Of a stretch of 64,000 bases of DNA, positions 42,427-51,069 are shown piece by piece; position 1 is the first letter of the stretch, and each line of letters starts with the position of its first letter. Both the position numbers and the translations under genes were made by a program. The notes beneath the pieces were generated by a model, which saw only the letters and a list, made by a program, of their open reading frames with translations, did not search any database and was not told where the DNA came from. The DNA comes from Prevotella sp. P2-180 (GTDB lineage: Bacteria; Bacteroidota; Bacteroidia; Bacteroidales; Bacteroidaceae): positions 1-64,000 of the forward strand of contig NZ_NPJI01000034.1 in assembly GCF_002251435.1 (NCBI RefSeq), written 5' to 3'.

Positions 42427-44899
42427 CCCGATTTGTTTTCTTCCTTATAACAACAGGACCAATAAGACCGGAAGGCAACAATGGAGAGTCTTTGGTGAAG
42501 AATTTGAAGCACCCCACTGTCTTCCTGTTTTTTGATGGTCTGACTGTTCCCTGGCGCAACCATTCGGGAATGGCATTCATATACCTGCCTGCCACAGGCT
42601 TTCCTGGAGCATAGTCGTATATCAATGGCTCAGACCATTCTATGTCGTCAGGTTCCTTCTCGTCGCCTATCATCCTGTTAGGCCACAGATTTGTCACGTC
42701 CACCTCTATGATATTGTCGCCCTCTTTAATTGCCGACTTTATGTCAAGCAGGAAAGGAGATTTCCACATTACGGGGAATTTTGTTCCGTTCACTCTTACG
42801 GTTGCCATGTTTTTTATGTCGCCGAGGTCAAGAATGACACGTTGTCGTTTCAGATGCTTGCGTGAAAGCGAAAAGTGGCGCTTATAGGTTGCCGTTCCGG
42901 AGAAATACCTTATTTCGTCGTTGTCCGACTTTGTCCATTCAAACAGTTGTTGTTTCTCCAAGTGGGCGGTGTTTGGGAAGGTAATGTCCCATTCACTGTC
43001 AAGTTGCATTATTGTTTCTTTTCCTGCATTGTCTGTCAGCAGGGCAGAGAGGGAGTCGTTCACCTCAGTAGGTCTCTCTTCGTTAGAAAGAATCAAGAAT
43101 CTTGACCCCAAGCCTTCAATTCTCAACAGGGAGTCAGACTCCGACAGAATGTCGGTCTCAAGATTGTAAGGATTCCATATTTCCGCACGACGTCCTTTGG
43201 CAATGCCCTTGACATCCATCGTTTCCGTAGCCTGCGTCTCAGTGGGATTGCAAATGAATATTATATCGGTATCGCCGTCAATGCGCCTATAAGTTTTCAT
43301 GACCTTCATGGAAGGCAGTTGCTCTTGGGCAGGCAATCCTCTCTGCAATAGCGATTGGCAGCGTGCCATATAGTCGAAAAGTGCCCTTGCACCACCAGCC
43401 TTCCACCATGTCTGGGTGGGCACAAACTGTGTTCCCCAGATTCCGAACGACATGCCAGGCTCAACATTCCGCCACGGATTGCAAGCACCTGCGTGGAGCA
43501 TCATCTTGTTTACTCCTGTGCTGAAAGCACGGTCGCATATAGGTTTTAGGGACTGAGGGCTGTCTTGCCAGGCAAACAATGGCCAACAGGTGAATGCTTC
43601 TGCTATGAGAAGAGGTTTCTGAAGTGTGCGCATCACCTTCTCGTGTCCTTGCATATCCCTCCATCCCCAATTTGGTTTCACCCAAAATTCCGTTGCCACC
43701 AGCGAATGTGGTGTCTGACTGAGTATTTTGTTAATGTCGAGCACTCTGAAAGGTTTTTGGCCTCCAGTGCCATAAGGCTCTATGAGCAACTGCATTCCCG
43801 GAGCACTCTGTTCAGCCAACTGTTCCATGTAGCCGTAATAGTTTTCGGCGAAAAGGGATGTGAGCACATCAACAAAATCGTCCTTAAATCGTTTGCTTGC
43901 TTCGTTGCTTTCAATAATCCGCTTGCCCACGATACATGGCAGCCATAGCCTTACATCATAACCCTTGCGCTGCTGGAACTCTTCTGGCAACACCTCGCTC
44001 CAATCCTGCCCTCCTGCCTCGTAACTGTCTATCTCCAACCGACAGAAAGTCTTTCCAGCATGACGACCTGCAAGATTTAACAGCATCATAGGGTAGCCTT
44101 CCCAAAACCGTTTCACGGCTTTCTTGCTTAGTTTGTCACATTCAAGTCCTCTCCCGGATGCCGCCGCCTGCGCCTCATTGGTTTTCCCGTTTGTGGTGTG
44201 TCCAAAACGCATCAGCGACCACGCGCCTTCCGAGATTCTCTTTCTAATCTCTCTTGGCAAGGATTTCATCAGTTTTCTTGGCACCTCGAGCGTGTCAGCC
44301 CATCTGCCCTTGTCCATTTCGGGCAGATATGATGTGATGTCGATAATATCCTGTTTGCTGACAATGCTATCGGTTGCTACTGCAAGAATGCAAATGTCCC
44401 TATAGAAATTATATTTCGCGTCGATCTCCGCACGAGGTAAGCAAATGGTTTTCTTTCCCACAGTAAAAGCAGTTTCGGAAACAACCACTTTCTGCATGGA
44501 ATATTCCGGGGAGACATCTTTATATGCACTTGACGACCATCCGGGACAATTATGTGTGCCGAAGGACAAGCCCAACCGTTCACACTCGTCCATTGCCCAT
44601 CTCATCATCTGTTTCCATTTCTCGCTGCCAATGGCGCATGTGGAATCTCCCACTCTTATTTGCTGGTCACCTCCAATTTGGAAATTCTGAACGCCGGACA
44701 GACCGGCTTCCTTAAAGGCTTCCAAATCTTTTGTTATGGCTTCCTTGTTTACCAAGCCGTCCATCCACTGCCATATTATCCACGAGCGGTGTTCGTCTTT
44801 TGGATTAAGGAAATCATGATACAGTTCGCCTTGTGCAAATGTATTTGTCGCATAAGCAAAAAACAAAGCGACAATAAGAGTGGCATAGTTAAATTTCAT
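42416..44899 (-). CDS. GH106 alpha-L-rhamnosidase
   Basis: Probably releases rhamnose from pectin (rhamnogalacturonan) or other plant glycans in the periplasm. The 827-aa protein has a signal peptide ending near residue 22 (ATNTFAQ). The GH106 opening WIIWQWMDGLVNKEAITKDL is followed by GTHNCPGWSSS, RLEIDSYEAGGQDW, EPYGTGGQKP, IAEAFTCWP and a C-terminal galactose-binding-type domain (TATYKRHFSL, INNMATVRVNG-like segment). A -7 box TATCTTTG lies at 44934-44927. No SusC/SusD pair is nearby. Confidence 0.85.
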   Translation of the reverse strand: MKFNYATLIVALFFAYATNTFAQGELYHDFLNPKDEHRSWIIWQWMDGLVNKEAITKDLEAFKEAGLSGVQNFQIGGDQQIRVGDSTCAIGSEKWKQMMRWAMDECERLGLSFGTHNCPGWSSSAYKDVSPEYSMQKVVVSETAFTVGKKTICLPRAEIDAKYNFYRDICILAVATDSIVSKQDIIDITSYLPEMDKGRWADTLEVPRKLMKSLPREIRKRISEGAWSLMRFGHTTNGKTNEAQAAASGRGLECDKLSKKAVKRFWEGYPMMLLNLAGRHAGKTFCRLEIDSYEAGGQDWSEVLPEEFQQRKGYDVRLWLPCIVGKRIIESNEASKRFKDDFVDVLTSLFAENYYGYMEQLAEQSAPGMQLLIEPYGTGGQKPFRVLDINKILSQTPHSLVATEFWVKPNWGWRDMQGHEKVMRTLQKPLLIAEAFTCWPLFAWQDSPQSLKPICDRAFSTGVNKMMLHAGACNPWRNVEPGMSFGIWGTQFVPTQTWWKAGGARALFDYMARCQSLLQRGLPAQEQLPSMKVMKTYRRIDGDTDIIFICNPTETQATETMDVKGIAKGRRAEIWNPYNLETDILSESDSLLRIEGLGSRFLILSNEERPTEVNDSLSALLTDNAGKETIMQLDSEWDITFPNTAHLEKQQLFEWTKSDNDEIRYFSGTATYKRHFSLSRKHLKRQRVILDLGDIKNMATVRVNGTKFPVMWKSPFLLDIKSAIKEGDNIIEVDVTNLWPNRMIGDEKEPDDIEWSEPLIYDYAPGKPVAGRYMNAIPEWLRQGTVRPSKNRKTVGCFKFFTKDSPLLPSGLIGPVVIRKKTNRDGL

Positions 44900-44963
44900 A
44901 ATATAATTTGTTTCATTTTATTTCTGCAAAGATACAACATTCCCACTTTTCACTCTTCATTCT

Positions 44964-45899
44964 TCACTCTTCACTCAAGAACTCCTTTATCACTCCCATC
45001 GACTCCTCAAACTCATGAGGCTTGAAGCCGTGGCCGGCACTGGGGATGACATGCAGGCTGGCAGTCTTGTAGTTCTTAACTGCACGGCGTGAGTCGTCCA
45101 TCGACATAACAGCATCGGCGTCGCCCTGCACAATCAAAACAGGCTTCTTAAAACGCTTTATGGTCTTGAACACGTCCATGTCGCGAATCTCCAAGAAGAA
45201 ACGGCGACCTATGGGTACGTCCCACAGAGTGGTAGTATCGGGAATGTCGGACACCTTTGGATAGCGCTGGTTCCAGTTGTCGGGGATGCACAATGCGGGA
45301 AAGACCAGCACCAACTTCGTCACATCCTTCGGCAGCGAGGCGGCGGTGAGCGCCGACACGAGTCCGCCCTGGCTCTCGCCGATGAGGACAATGTTGTCGG
45401 CGTCGATGTCGGGTTGACTCTTGAAGTATTTTACAATAGCCTCCAGGTCGCTTTGCTCGTCGAGAATCGACATGTTGTGGGTGTTGTTGTCGCTGCGGCT
45501 GTTCAGCGAGCCGCATGGGAAGTCGAAGGCGTAGCACTGGTAGCCCATCTTGTTCAGCTCGTTGAAATAGGCGAGCGAGTAGGTGTGGCTGCCGTTGAAG
45601 CCGTGGGCAATTATGGCTATGGGCTGTTTCTTGCCCGTGTAGTGCGGCTTGCCGATGATGCCGAAGATGTTGCGGTCGCCGTTCTTTATCCAAAGGGTCT
45701 TAAAGTTGTTTGCCTTTTCATCCCGGCCTTTATCGTCTTTCTCTTCCAATGCCACAGCATTGAACATTCCGCTGCCTCCTTCGTCAACAACCTTTTGATT
45801 TAGAATCTGATTGCTGACCAGTTTCTCGCTGCCTTGTGCCATGACCATCATTGACATTGCAAAGAGCCCCAATAGGGTAATAATTTTGTTTTTGTTCAT
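44964..45899 (-). CDS. Secreted alpha/beta hydrolase (esterase-like)
   Basis: A 311-aa protein with a signal peptide (MNKNKIITLLGLFAMSMMVMA). The hydrolase fold shows IAIIAHGFNGS (oxyanion region), the nucleophile serine in IGESQGG, the acid in VQGDADAV and the histidine in SAGHGF. The order and spacing resemble cinnamoyl/feruloyl esterases. Together with the rhamnosidase 64 nt downstream it suggests breakdown of feruloylated or pectic material, but the substrate is inferred. It has a consensus promoter at 45971-45941. Confidence 0.85.
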   Translation of the reverse strand: MNKNKIITLLGLFAMSMMVMAQGSEKLVSNQILNQKVVDEGGSGMFNAVALEEKDDKGRDEKANNFKTLWIKNGDRNIFGIIGKPHYTGKKQPIAIIAHGFNGSHTYSLAYFNELNKMGYQCYAFDFPCGSLNSRSDNNTHNMSILDEQSDLEAIVKYFKSQPDIDADNIVLIGESQGGLVSALTAASLPKDVTKLVLVFPALCIPDNWNQRYPKVSDIPDTTTLWDVPIGRRFFLEIRDMDVFKTIKRFKKPVLIVQGDADAVMSMDDSRRAVKNYKTASLHVIPSAGHGFKPHEFEESMGVIKEFLSEE

Positions 45900-45940
45900 C
45901 GTTGTTTTTATTGTTTTTAATTATTGAAGTATCGCATTTG

Positions 45941-45971
45941 CAAAAATACAATAATTATAGCACAAAACAAA
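45941..45971 (-). promoter_or_regulatory. Promoter of the secreted hydrolase
   Basis: Read on the minus strand: TTTG (45971-45968), 19 nt, TATTTTTG (45948-45941). Start near 45935, about 35 nt before the ATG. Confidence 0.8.
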
Positions 45972-46223
45972 GCAAAAAGCCAAAAAATGCATTATTATAC
46001 CACTTTATTGTTGAATTTGTCCTATATAAAGTCTTCCGTTATTGCAAAATACAAAAATTCCGCCACATATCCAAGCCTCGTCCGCAACAACGCCAACGTA
46101 TCGTGGAGACGCTTACCACAAATTGAAACGCCAATGAATTGATCGGGCTATCGAAATGAAAAAATCGGTCATCGCGGAGACAATTAATGAGACCATGAAA
46201 AAATTAATGTACGGATGATGTAG

Positions 46224-46263
46224 GGTTAATGTAGGGTTGAGAGGCACCCTACATTCATTAACC
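46224..46263. repeat. Long hairpin in a gene-free region
   Basis: AATGTAGGGT (46228-46237) pairs perfectly with ACCCTACATT (46246-46255), extended by GGTTA/TAACC past a one-base bulge. The GTAGGGT word also occurs at about 46219-46225 and twice near 46286-46300. The 45,972-46,561 region otherwise contains no supported gene. Confidence 0.75.
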
Positions 46264-46381
46264 ATCTGATTATCAGAATGCTGCTACGAAATAATGTAGG
46301 GTGTAGGGTGTTTGCGGAGCTGGCTTATACAACACGAAACGAGATGTCTTATGGCAACTGCAAGCCTAATGTCTTAGCCAA

Positions 46382-46446
46382 GACTGTCACAGTTATGACA
46401 GCCGACTGTCGTAGTTATGACAGCCGTCTGTCGTAAGGTGACAGTG
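46382..46446. repeat. 22-bp tandem repeats, each palindromic
   Basis: Units at 46382-46403 and 46404-46425 (20 of 22 identical) and a partial third. Each carries CTGTC...GACAG arms around AGTTAT, so the array can fold into adjacent small hairpins. It lies 115 bp behind the AlaX stop. Confidence 0.8.
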
Positions 46447-46561
46447 CGCCCTTTGGTTAAATGCATTAGAAGAATGAACCGAAAAGTCCTCCATTGACAC
46501 GCATTTGGGCATCAATGGAAGACTATGGGATAAATGAAATTCTATTGTTCTACTCGATCCT

Positions 46562-47029
46562 CTATTGGACCACTTTGAAACGTATGCGGAAGGAGTGGGT
46601 GGGTTCGTCCCAATTGGTGCCGAGAAGTTCAAAACGTCCTATTTGTGAGGTGGAACGGACATGCTTGCCAATACAGGGGCAGACGTCGTAGTCGCCTATG
46701 CGAACTAATCTGATGGTGTCCGAAGCGTCGGCGGGCAGACGGTCGGCTCTTATATCGTCGGGCATGTTATCACGACTGACATATTCGAAGGTTACAGGGA
46801 GGTCTGCGGATATTAGCTCGTTCATACGGTCGGCTATCAGCCTCTCTTCCTTCCTGTCGGGTTTGTGGTCGACAATAAAGGTCATCTTGCTCTTCTTGCG
46901 CTCTATGTGAGCGTTGTGGGAGCGTTCGCATCCGAACAGCTGTACCATGGTCTGGTTGAGGAGATGCTCGGCGGTATGGGCTGGCGGAAACTCTTCCTTG
47001 TTGTGAGTGTTGAATATTTGTTCTTCCAT
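46562..47029 (-). CDS. alaX: AlaX-type alanyl-tRNA editing protein
   Basis: Hydrolyses mischarged tRNA-Ala in trans. The 155-aa protein has the editing-site zinc ligands HTAEH (H18 and H22) and CPCIGKH (Cys and His), and ends RFELLGTNW-like strands as in stand-alone AlaX. There is no synthetase domain. It starts 13 nt after the amylase stop on the same strand. Confidence 0.88.
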   Translation of the reverse strand: MEEQIFNTHNKEEFPPAHTAEHLLNQTMVQLFGCERSHNAHIERKKSKMTFIVDHKPDRKEERLIADRMNELISADLPVTFEYVSRDNMPDDIRADRLPADASDTIRLVRIGDYDVCPCIGKHVRSTSQIGRFELLGTNWDEPTHSFRIRFKVVQ

Positions 47030-47042
47030 AATTGGTTTTTGA

Positions 47043-48707
47043 TTAGAACGTTATCTTATAGATTGAAACACCGTTAGCGGGTGCTGATGCGGCTATGGCG
47101 CCATCTTTAGCCAGATTGAGCTGTGTCTTCTCGCCTGTGAGTAGCTCGGTGGCTGTACGTGGGCCTTCCGGTATGTTGAGATAGTCGAAGGCGTGGGTTG
47201 GTAGGTTTATCTTTACTGATGCCGGCTGTGAGTCGAAGTTGGCTAAAACGAGCAGCAGCGTGTTGCTTGTGCTGCGAAGGAATGTGTAGTGACGGTGTGG
47301 GTTGAAACTGTCGGACCATGGGTTGGCATACATGAGGTCGAAGCATTTTCCTTCGCTAATCGCCGGTTCGTTTCTTGCTATGCTTATGAGACTTGTATGT
47401 ATTTGGGCGAGACGGGTCTCTTCGGGCGTGAGCTGGAACTTGGAAGCGCGGCAGAGCGTGTCGATACTCCAATAGTCGAATATGGTGGTGCGTCCGTCGC
47501 GACCGCTGAATCCTTCGGCATCCATGCCTTTCTCGCCGTATTCCTCGCCCTCAAAGAGCATAAAGGGGTTGCGGCGGAGTAGGAGCGAGACGGCTAATGC
47601 GGGCACTGCCTTGAAAGGACAGCCTGCGAAGTAGTCGCTTGCCACTCGCTGCTCGTCGTGGTTTTCAAGGAAGTAGAGCATTTGGTCGGCTATATCGTCG
47701 GTGGCTTGCCAAGCGCCAGTGATGGCTGTCGACGACTGTCCGGAACAGACGATGGAGCGAAGCGTGTCGTACATGCCTACCTTGTCGTAGAGATAGTCAA
47801 ATCCGCTGGCTATATAGGTGCGGTAGAGTGAGGGATTGTATACCTCTCCGATGATTTTCACTTCCGGGTGTTTTGCCTTGAGCTTGCCGAGAGCCCATGT
47901 CCAGAATGCCGACGGCACCATTTCCGCCATGTCGCAGCGGAAGGCATCGACACCCTTAGATGCCCAAAATTCGAGTATGGCAAGCATCTTTGACCAGGTG
48001 TCGGGCACGGGATTGAAAAAGCCGATTCCTCCGGCGTAATAGTCGACTCCGTAGTTAAGTTTTATGGTCTCATACCAGTCGTTTCGTCCTGGGCGTGAGT
48101 CGAAGTGGTCGTTGCCAGTGGCTTTGGCGGGTTCTTCGTGGTATGGTTCTGTCTCGCCGGAATATAGGTCTAAATAGGGTGAGAACTGTTCTCCTGGACA
48201 GTAGTAGAAATTGTTTTGTGGCGAGAAGCCTTGTGTGATATCATCATCGTCGCCAAGGCCATTTACGCCTTCGGGCTGGAATAGCGACTTATACTGTCGT
48301 GCCACATGGTTGGGAACGAAGTCGATGACGACCTTCATGCCAGCCTTGTGAGTCCTTGCCACAAGTGCTTCAAATTCTGCCATGCGAGAGTTGATGTCAA
48401 CGGCGAGGTCGGGGTCGATGTCGTAATAGTCGGATATGGCGTAGGGTGAACCGGCCTGTCCCTTTACCACTGCCGGATGGCACCGTGGTATGCCGTAGGC
48501 GGTGTAGTTGGTTTTCGTGGCGTGTCTTATCACTCCAGTATACCACACGTGGGTGATGCCTTTCTGCCTTATGTTGTTGAGTTCTTTGTCTGTAAAGTCA
48601 TTGAGTTTGCCGCATCCGTTTTCCTCTATTGTCCCGTTAGGCTTACGTGTGAGATTGCGGTTGCCGTAGAGGCGAGGAAGTACTTGGTAGATGATAATTT
48701 TTTGCAT
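47043..48707 (-). CDS. GH13 alpha-amylase family enzyme
   Basis: A 554-aa cytoplasmic (no signal peptide) glucan hydrolase or transferase. The four conserved GH13 regions are DFVPNHV, DAFRCDMAEM (nucleophile D259), IIGEVY (acid/base E288) and FLENHDEQR (D351). A C-terminal beta domain follows, ending ANGVSIYKI. Being intracellular it probably acts on glycogen or imported maltodextrins. A terminator at 48731-48765 separates it from fabD. Confidence 0.92.
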   Translation of the reverse strand: MQKIIIYQVLPRLYGNRNLTRKPNGTIEENGCGKLNDFTDKELNNIRQKGITHVWYTGVIRHATKTNYTAYGIPRCHPAVVKGQAGSPYAISDYYDIDPDLAVDINSRMAEFEALVARTHKAGMKVVIDFVPNHVARQYKSLFQPEGVNGLGDDDDITQGFSPQNNFYYCPGEQFSPYLDLYSGETEPYHEEPAKATGNDHFDSRPGRNDWYETIKLNYGVDYYAGGIGFFNPVPDTWSKMLAILEFWASKGVDAFRCDMAEMVPSAFWTWALGKLKAKHPEVKIIGEVYNPSLYRTYIASGFDYLYDKVGMYDTLRSIVCSGQSSTAITGAWQATDDIADQMLYFLENHDEQRVASDYFAGCPFKAVPALAVSLLLRRNPFMLFEGEEYGEKGMDAEGFSGRDGRTTIFDYWSIDTLCRASKFQLTPEETRLAQIHTSLISIARNEPAISEGKCFDLMYANPWSDSFNPHRHYTFLRSTSNTLLLVLANFDSQPASVKINLPTHAFDYLNIPEGPRTATELLTGEKTQLNLAKDGAIAASAPANGVSIYKITF

Positions 48708-48730
48708 AGTTTTTAGGGCACTTTTGTTTA

Positions 48731-48765
48731 TTAAAAATAGAGCCCGGCTTTGTGTGTCCGGGCTC
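48731..48765 (-). terminator. Terminator of fabD
   Basis: GAGCCCGG (48740-48747) pairs with CCGGGCTC (48758-48765); read on the minus strand it is followed by TATTTTTAATAAA. Confidence 0.88.
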
Positions 48766-48807
48766 AGGTATTGTGGATTAGAATATAATGAATGTCGTGA
48801 TATGACA

Positions 48808-49695
48808 TTATGATATGCCGCATACGGCTACACTCTTATCGATACGTCCAATCATTCCCTGGAGGGCTTTTCCTGGGCCGCACTCAGTGAAGTCGTCGGC
48901 TCCGTCGGCTATCATGTTCTGTACGCAAGAAGTCCAGCGGACGCTGCTTGTGAGCTGTGAGATGAGGTTTTGCTTAATCTCTGCTGGGTCGGTGTGAGGC
49001 TTCCCGTCAACATTCTGGTATACAGGACATTTCGGAGCAGAGAATTCGGTGCTTTCTATGGCAGCCTGCAGTTCGTCCTTAGCCGGCTGCATGAGTGGAG
49101 AGTGGAATGCTCCTCCTACTTTCAGAGGCAGTGCACGCTTTGCACCTGCTTCTTTCAACTTTTCGCAAGCGGCATTGATGGCTTCTACGCTACCAGAGAT
49201 GACAAGCTGTCCTGGGCAGTTATAGTTGGCTGGAACGACGATAGGTGTGGTTTGGCTCACTTCTTCACAGATAGCTTCAATTTTGTCGTCGGAAAGTCCT
49301 ACGATGGCAGCCATTGTTGAAGGTGTCTTCTCGCATGCTTTCTGCATGGCCATGGCACGAGCGTAGACGAGTTTCAGACCGTCTTCGAAGCTGAGAGCGC
49401 CAGCTGCGACGAGGGCAGAGAACTCACCGAGTGAGTGGCCTGCAACCATGGATGGCTGAAAGTCGTCGCCCAGACTAATAGCCTTGATGACGCTATGGAG
49501 GAAGACTGCGGGTTGTGTTACCTTGGTCTGCTTGAGTTCGTCATCAGTTCCTTCAAACATAATGTCGGTTATCCTGTAGCCAAGTATTTCGTTGGCTTTC
49601 TCGAAAAGCTCTTTGGCTTTCGTGTCGTTGTCGTACAGGTCTTTGCCCATACCAGAGAACTGTGCTCCCTGTCCAGGGAAAACAAATGCTTTCAT
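48808..49695 (-). CDS. fabD: Malonyl-CoA:ACP transacylase
   Basis: Loads malonate on acyl carrier protein for fatty-acid synthesis. The 295-aa protein has FPGQGAQFSGMG at the start, the nucleophile S88 in GHSLGE, the arginine in YARAMAMQ, and GGAFHSPLM with the catalytic histidine. Normal length. It follows the histidine kinase gene by 67 nt on the same strand. Confidence 0.97.
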   Translation of the reverse strand: MKAFVFPGQGAQFSGMGKDLYDNDTKAKELFEKANEILGYRITDIMFEGTDDELKQTKVTQPAVFLHSVIKAISLGDDFQPSMVAGHSLGEFSALVAAGALSFEDGLKLVYARAMAMQKACEKTPSTMAAIVGLSDDKIEAICEEVSQTTPIVVPANYNCPGQLVISGSVEAINAACEKLKEAGAKRALPLKVGGAFHSPLMQPAKDELQAAIESTEFSAPKCPVYQNVDGKPHTDPAEIKQNLISQLTSSVRWTSCVQNMIADGADDFTECGPGKALQGMIGRIDKSVAVCGIS

Positions 49696-49762
49696 TTTTC
49701 TTAATGTTTATGAATTTAAAAATAAGTTACTTTTTTTGTTGTGGAAGTTTTTTTTTACTCCT

Positions 49763-50908
49763 TTAATTCTTCAGCAGCGGCACGAGGACGCTGAACGTAC
49801 TGCCTTCGCCTAATACAGACTCAACCATGACATCACCACCGTTTTTCTCTGCAAAGTCTTTGCAGAGCTGGAGGCCGAGACCGCTTCCTTCCTCGTTGTT
49901 TGTACCATATGTAGTCTCTCCTTTGTGGAATAGGCCTTCTATGCGGTCGGGGGCGATACCCACACCATGGTCTCTGATACTGATTTTTGCGAAGTCGTCT
50001 TTTTTGTCAACAATGATTTCGATGGCGCTGCCTTCTGGTGTGAACTTTATGGCATTGCTGAGGAAGTTTCTGACCACGGTGTTGAGCATGTCTTTGTCGG
50101 CACGAACCTTCAGTCCTGCCACATTCTCTTCCATGGTGAGCGCAATTTTCTTTGTTTCGGCTATCATGGTGAAGATACCGTATACGCCTGTCACCACATC
50201 GATCACATCGAAGTCCTGGTAAGCCACCTTCAGTCGTCCGGTTTGGCTCTTTGTCCATTTCAACAGGTTGTCGAGCAGGTCGTGGGTTTCCTCGGTCTCC
50301 TTGTTAGCTTTGTCGATGAGGTAAAACATCTCAGGTCCGATGGCTTCGGGCGAGACGGTTTGTACTACGAGGTTCAGCACCATACGAATGCTTGCCATAG
50401 GCGAGCGCAGGTCGTGGGCGATGACGGAGTACATCTTGTCTCGGTTGTTGATGGTTCTTCTCAGTTCTTCGTTTTGCTGCACGATGATTCTCTTTGCTGC
50501 CACGAGCGAGATTTGGTGCATGACACGCATTATGAGCTCTTCCTTGTTGAATGGTTTGGTAAGGAAGTCGTTGGCCCCCACCTGGAAACCATGCACGAGG
50601 TCGGCCGGGCTATTGAGTGCTGTAAGGAAGATGATGGGGATATCGGATGTTTCAGGGCTTTTCTTGAGTTCGGTGGCTGTGTCGAATCCGCTTATATCCG
50701 GCATCATCACATCGAGCAGTATAAGGTCGGGATGTTCCTTTTTTGCAGTTTCTATACAGCTTGTTCCATTGTTAGCCGTGAGCACCTGGAACTTTTCATT
50801 TGTAAGCAAAATCTTCAAGAGCAAGACATTGCTTATCACGTCGTCAACCACAAGTATTCTATATTCACTGCGGTTTATCGTTGATTCAAAATTTTCGCCA
50901 AAGTCCAT
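49763..50908 (-). CDS. Response regulator-histidine kinase hybrid
   Basis: A 381-aa cytoplasmic two-component protein with the receiver domain first: VDDV acidic pair, phospho-acceptor D66 in LILLDVMMPD, and K118 in FLTKPF. A HisKA domain follows with H165 in IAHDLRSP, then HATPase_c with NFLSNAIKF (N box), DHGVGIAPD (G1) and GSGLGLQLC (G2). There is no membrane segment or sensor domain, so input comes through phosphorylation of the receiver. The output target is unknown. Promoter at 50970-50939. Confidence 0.92.
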   Translation of the reverse strand: MDFGENFESTINRSEYRILVVDDVISNVLLLKILLTNEKFQVLTANNGTSCIETAKKEHPDLILLDVMMPDISGFDTATELKKSPETSDIPIIFLTALNSPADLVHGFQVGANDFLTKPFNKEELIMRVMHQISLVAAKRIIVQQNEELRRTINNRDKMYSVIAHDLRSPMASIRMVLNLVVQTVSPEAIGPEMFYLIDKANKETEETHDLLDNLLKWTKSQTGRLKVAYQDFDVIDVVTGVYGIFTMIAETKKIALTMEENVAGLKVRADKDMLNTVVRNFLSNAIKFTPEGSAIEIIVDKKDDFAKISIRDHGVGIAPDRIEGLFHKGETTYGTNNEEGSGLGLQLCKDFAEKNGGDVMVESVLGEGSTFSVLVPLLKN

Positions 50909-50938
50909 AAGCTAGTATTTGTTACTTTTTCACAGGTG

Positions 50939-50970
50939 CAAAAATACACCTTTTTTTTCAATCTTGCAAC
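50939..50970 (-). promoter_or_regulatory. Promoter of the hybrid kinase
   Basis: Read on the minus strand: GTTG (50970-50967, one mismatch), 20 nt, TATTTTTG (50946-50939). The start lies about 25 nt before the ATG. Confidence 0.65.
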
Positions 50971-51004
50971 TTTTTTACTAAAAAATGAACAAAAAGGGGA
51001 TAAG

Positions 51005-51047
51005 AAACAGTGAACAACGCATAAAAAGCATGCGTTGCCCACTGTTT
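51005..51047 (-). terminator. Terminator of carB
   Basis: Two-part stem: AAACAGTG/CACTGTTT (51005-51012, 51040-51047) and CAACGCAT/ATGCGTTG (51015-51022, 51030-51037), with T-rich sequence on the right and T-containing sequence further on for the minus strand. It is 22 nt behind the carB stop. Confidence 0.75.
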
Positions 51048-51069
51048 TTCTGTTTTGTTGTGGTGTTTT

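Noticed and set aside
45148..45693. Arginine/histidine/glutamine-rich frame within the hydrolase gene
   Set aside because: Out-of-frame shadow of the alpha/beta hydrolase on the same strand.
46382..46446. 22-bp repeats as a CRISPR array
   Set aside because: No spacers and only two full units; palindromic intergenic repeat is the simpler reading.
49967..50884. 305-aa plus-strand frame opposite the hybrid kinase
   Set aside because: Histidine- and valine-rich shadow of a well-supported two-component gene.
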